Position numbers and translations under genes: made by a program. This document shows, in pieces, positions 62,486 through 64,000 of a DNA stretch of 64,000 nucleotides. The notes below the pieces were generated by a model, which searched no databases, was not told where the DNA came from, and saw only the letters and a list, made by a program, of their open reading frames with translations. The DNA is from Ferrimonas pelagia (GTDB lineage Bacteria > Pseudomonadota > Gammaproteobacteria > Enterobacterales > Shewanellaceae): positions 44,283 to 108,282 of the forward strand of contig NZ_BAABJZ010000103.1 of NCBI RefSeq assembly GCF_039543565.1, in the 5' to 3' direction. How positions within the stretch are numbered: position 1 is the stretch's first letter; every line of letters starts with the position of its first letter.

Positions 62486-63769
62486 TCAATACTGCCCTTG
62501 AGCGACCCGCTTGAGATAACCATAGTCCGCCATCACCGGTAGACCAAGCAGATAACGCCGCACCATATCCAGCGCCACCGTCGCCGCCAAGACTCGGATC
62601 TGATTGCGTTCTCGAGCCCCTAAACGCAACAACTGAACCTCCACACCGCCCTGGTGCGCCAGTGCAAACGCCACGGTGCCCACCGGCTTATCTTCCGTGC
62701 CGCCCTCCGGACCGGCGATCCCACTGACGCTGATGGCCAGATCCGTCCCTGCGCGCTCACGCGCCCCTCGCGCCATCTCCGCCGCAGTCTCCAGCGACAC
62801 CGCGCCATGACACACCAGCGTCCGCTCAGACACATTCAACTCACGCTGTTTGGCCACATTGCTATAGGTGATCCACCCACCGTGCAGATAGGCTGAGCTG
62901 CCCGGGAAGTCCACCAATTGGCTTGCCACCATCCCCCCAGTGCAGGACTCTGCAGTCACAAGTGTAAGTAACCGTTCACTTAGTTGCTGGTGCACTGCCT
63001 CTGCAACACTGACCACATTCTCCCCCACTAACGCATCGCCGATCTCACCTCGAATACGCGCCAACAAAGCCTGCCAGGCATCCGCTTGCACCGGCCCACG
63101 TCGCATCAGCTTGAGCTCAATGTAGGGCAGCGACGCGCGATAACCCAGATCCACATACTCAGGCAAGGCAATGGACTGCAACAAATGAGCGAGCTGGGAC
63201 TCACCTTGTCCGATCGTCAACAGGCGGTGCAACGGCATAGCCGCAGCGATCCCGTAGTCCCGCACCAACCAAGGCAAGATCTCATCCAACAGCATCTTCT
63301 TCAGCTCAGACGGAACACCCGGAGTAAACACAAACCAGGTGCCTTGCCAGCGCACACGAAAGCCGCAAGCGGTACCGACCGGGTTATCGATCATCACCGC
63401 GCCTGCCGGCAACATCGCCTGTTTACGATTAACGTTCGCCATCGGCCGGCCCCGACGTTCAAAAAACGCCGTCATCGTCGTCAGCCAGCCTTGATGCAGC
63501 TCCAGTTCAATTCCCATCGCTGCAGCGATCGCCGCGCCACTGAGATCGTCCTCGGTCGGGCCCAAGCCGCCATTGACCAGCACTACATCTGCCCGCCCCG
63601 CTGCGGCCGCAAAGGCCGCCGTCAGATCGTCCATCCGATCGCCCACAGTAACGCGAGAGTGGATCTCCACCCCATGCTCCAGCAAGCGCTGCGCCACCCA
63701 AGCCGCATTGGTATCGACGATTTGGCCCGACAACACCTCTTCACCGGTGCAGATCATTTCAATATGCAT
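62486..63769 (-). CDS. cinA: CinA: NMN amidohydrolase with MoCF-like (COG1058) domain
   Basis: The 427-residue product has an N-terminal molybdopterin-binding-like domain (MHIEMICTGEEVLSGQIVDTNAAWVA, then VNGGLGPTEDD), linked in this family to a pyrophosphatase activity. Its C-terminal PncC domain (about 265-425, VTAESCTGGMVASQLVDFPGSSAYLHGGWITYSN) deamidates nicotinamide mononucleotide in NAD recycling. The catalytic-type Ser and the SCTGG loop are present. The Met at 63769 lies behind GGGAGA. In some species the gene is tied to competence; here no recA follows in the window. Confidence 0.93.
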   Translation of the reverse strand: MHIEMICTGEEVLSGQIVDTNAAWVAQRLLEHGVEIHSRVTVGDRMDDLTAAFAAAAGRADVVLVNGGLGPTEDDLSGAAIAAAMGIELELHQGWLTTMTAFFERRGRPMANVNRKQAMLPAGAVMIDNPVGTACGFRVRWQGTWFVFTPGVPSELKKMLLDEILPWLVRDYGIAAAMPLHRLLTIGQGESQLAHLLQSIALPEYVDLGYRASLPYIELKLMRRGPVQADAWQALLARIRGEIGDALVGENVVSVAEAVHQQLSERLLTLVTAESCTGGMVASQLVDFPGSSAYLHGGWITYSNVAKQRELNVSERTLVCHGAVSLETAAEMARGARERAGTDLAISVSGIAGPEGGTEDKPVGTVAFALAHQGGVEVQLLRLGARERNQIRVLAATVALDMVRRYLLGLPVMADYGYLKRVAQGQY

Positions 63770-63850
63770 ACAGATCTCCCTTAGTGTCCCTACACTATGC
63801 CACCCGCTTCCCCCCAGGCAAGCCATAGACAGCTCTTCACGCCAGATAGC

Positions 63851-63878
63851 ATAAACCCAGCCGTCGGGCTGGGTTTAT
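63851..63878. terminator. Hairpin next to the insertion sequence edge
   Basis: A perfect 12-bp stem (ATAAACCCAGCC at 63851-63862 with GGCTGGGTTTAT at 63867-63878) and a GTCG loop form a terminator-like element upstream of cinA. It probably ends a transcript entering from the right that the insertion sequence now interrupts. Confidence 0.65.
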
Positions 63879-64000
63879 ACCAATTGCACTAAAAGTTTGA
63901 TCTAATAGTGCTTTGATTAGTGACCCGAGCATCGACGATGCATACTTCCAGCGATTTCAAGCAACTTGCCAAGAAAGTCAGCGATTCGAGGATGAGAACG
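63879..64000 (+). mobile_element. Left end of a probable IS630-type insertion sequence (cut by window)
   Basis: Just after the hairpin, at a TATA sequence, the DNA changes to lower GC and runs into a short leader and a transposase-like start. IS630 elements insert at TA, which fits the TA at the hairpin edge. The terminal repeat cannot be proven without the right end. Confidence 0.5.
63938..64000 (+). CDS. Start of a probable IS630-family transposase (partial)
   Basis: Twenty-one codons are visible, from ATG at 63938 to the window end, reading MHTSSDFKQLAKKVSDSRMR and one more residue. The pattern FKQLAxxxxDxRMRxR resembles the N-terminus of IS630-type transposases of marine gammaproteobacteria, ahead of their helix-turn-helix domain. 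No Shine-Dalgarno is obvious. The catalytic DDE region lies outside the window, so this is a tentative call. Confidence 0.5.
   Translation, partial: MHTSSDFKQLAKKVSDSRMRT

Overview
The window is a 64 kb stretch of gammaproteobacterial chromosome with high GC (near 60% by eye). It is almost entirely core genes, tightly packed, with many 1-4 bp ATGA or TGATG overlaps. Gene content and order point to the Alteromonadales/Vibrionales side of the class. Pointers are an argininosuccinate lyase fused to an acetyltransferase (ArgHA), DciA in place of a SecM-type gene beside secA, a DUF2970 protein, and type IV pilus genes in both the nadC and aroKB neighbourhoods. A Ferrimonas-like organism would fit, but this genus guess comes from general knowledge and not from a search.

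Layout. (1) 1-10,400: ampD (cut by the window edge, minus strand), then on the plus strand a retropepsin-like protease, nadC, pilA-pilB-pilC-pilD, coaE, zapD, yacG and a PglL-type O-oligosaccharyltransferase, ending tail-to-tail with mutT. (2) 10,495-15,580: secA, an M23 peptidase, dciA (plus strand) and lpxC. (3) 15,715-32,450: the whole division and cell wall (dcw) cluster on the minus strand, from mraZ through rsmH, ftsL, ftsI, murE, murF, mraY, murD, ftsW, murG, murC, ddlB, ftsQ and ftsA to ftsZ, with a recognisable promoter and MraZ operator. (4) 32,550-33,030: RNase P RNA (rnpB) with promoter and terminator. (5) 33,089-37,404: rsmI, divergent from lpoA-yraN-diaA-dolP. (6) 37,418-41,132: trpS-gph-rpe on the minus strand, then a putative porin and a two-gene unit of small membrane proteins on the plus strand. 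(7) 41,118-50,009: a long minus-strand run pilM-N-O-P-Q, aroK, aroB, damX, dam. (8) 50,183-52,753: mrcA. (9) 53,041-58,905: argCBFGH(A) on the minus strand, with a pair of candidate ARG boxes upstream. (10) 59,289-63,769: ppc, a DUF1439 lipoprotein, and cinA. The right edge cuts into what looks like an IS630-type insertion sequence.

How the genes work together. Most of the window builds the cell envelope: peptidoglycan precursors (mur genes, mraY, ddlB), their polymerisation (ftsW, ftsI, mrcA with its activator lpoA), division (ftsL/Q/A/Z, zapD, damX), recycling (ampD), lipid A (lpxC) and outer-membrane upkeep (dolP). A second theme is a type IV pilus: pilin, motors and peptidase in one block, alignment complex and secretin in another, plus a likely pilin O-glycosyltransferase. 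A third is arginine synthesis next to the anaplerotic enzyme Ppc.

Most of the window is ordinary. The places worth a second look are the low-GC pilA/pilB junction with a short PilB N-terminus, the C-rich leader before pilA, the lpxC terminator lying inside the dciA coding end, the unknown 78-residue protein paired with DUF2970, the argC leader with a tiny ORF ending in three arginine codons, and the IS at the edge. I found no convincing undescribed defence, toxin or biosynthetic system.
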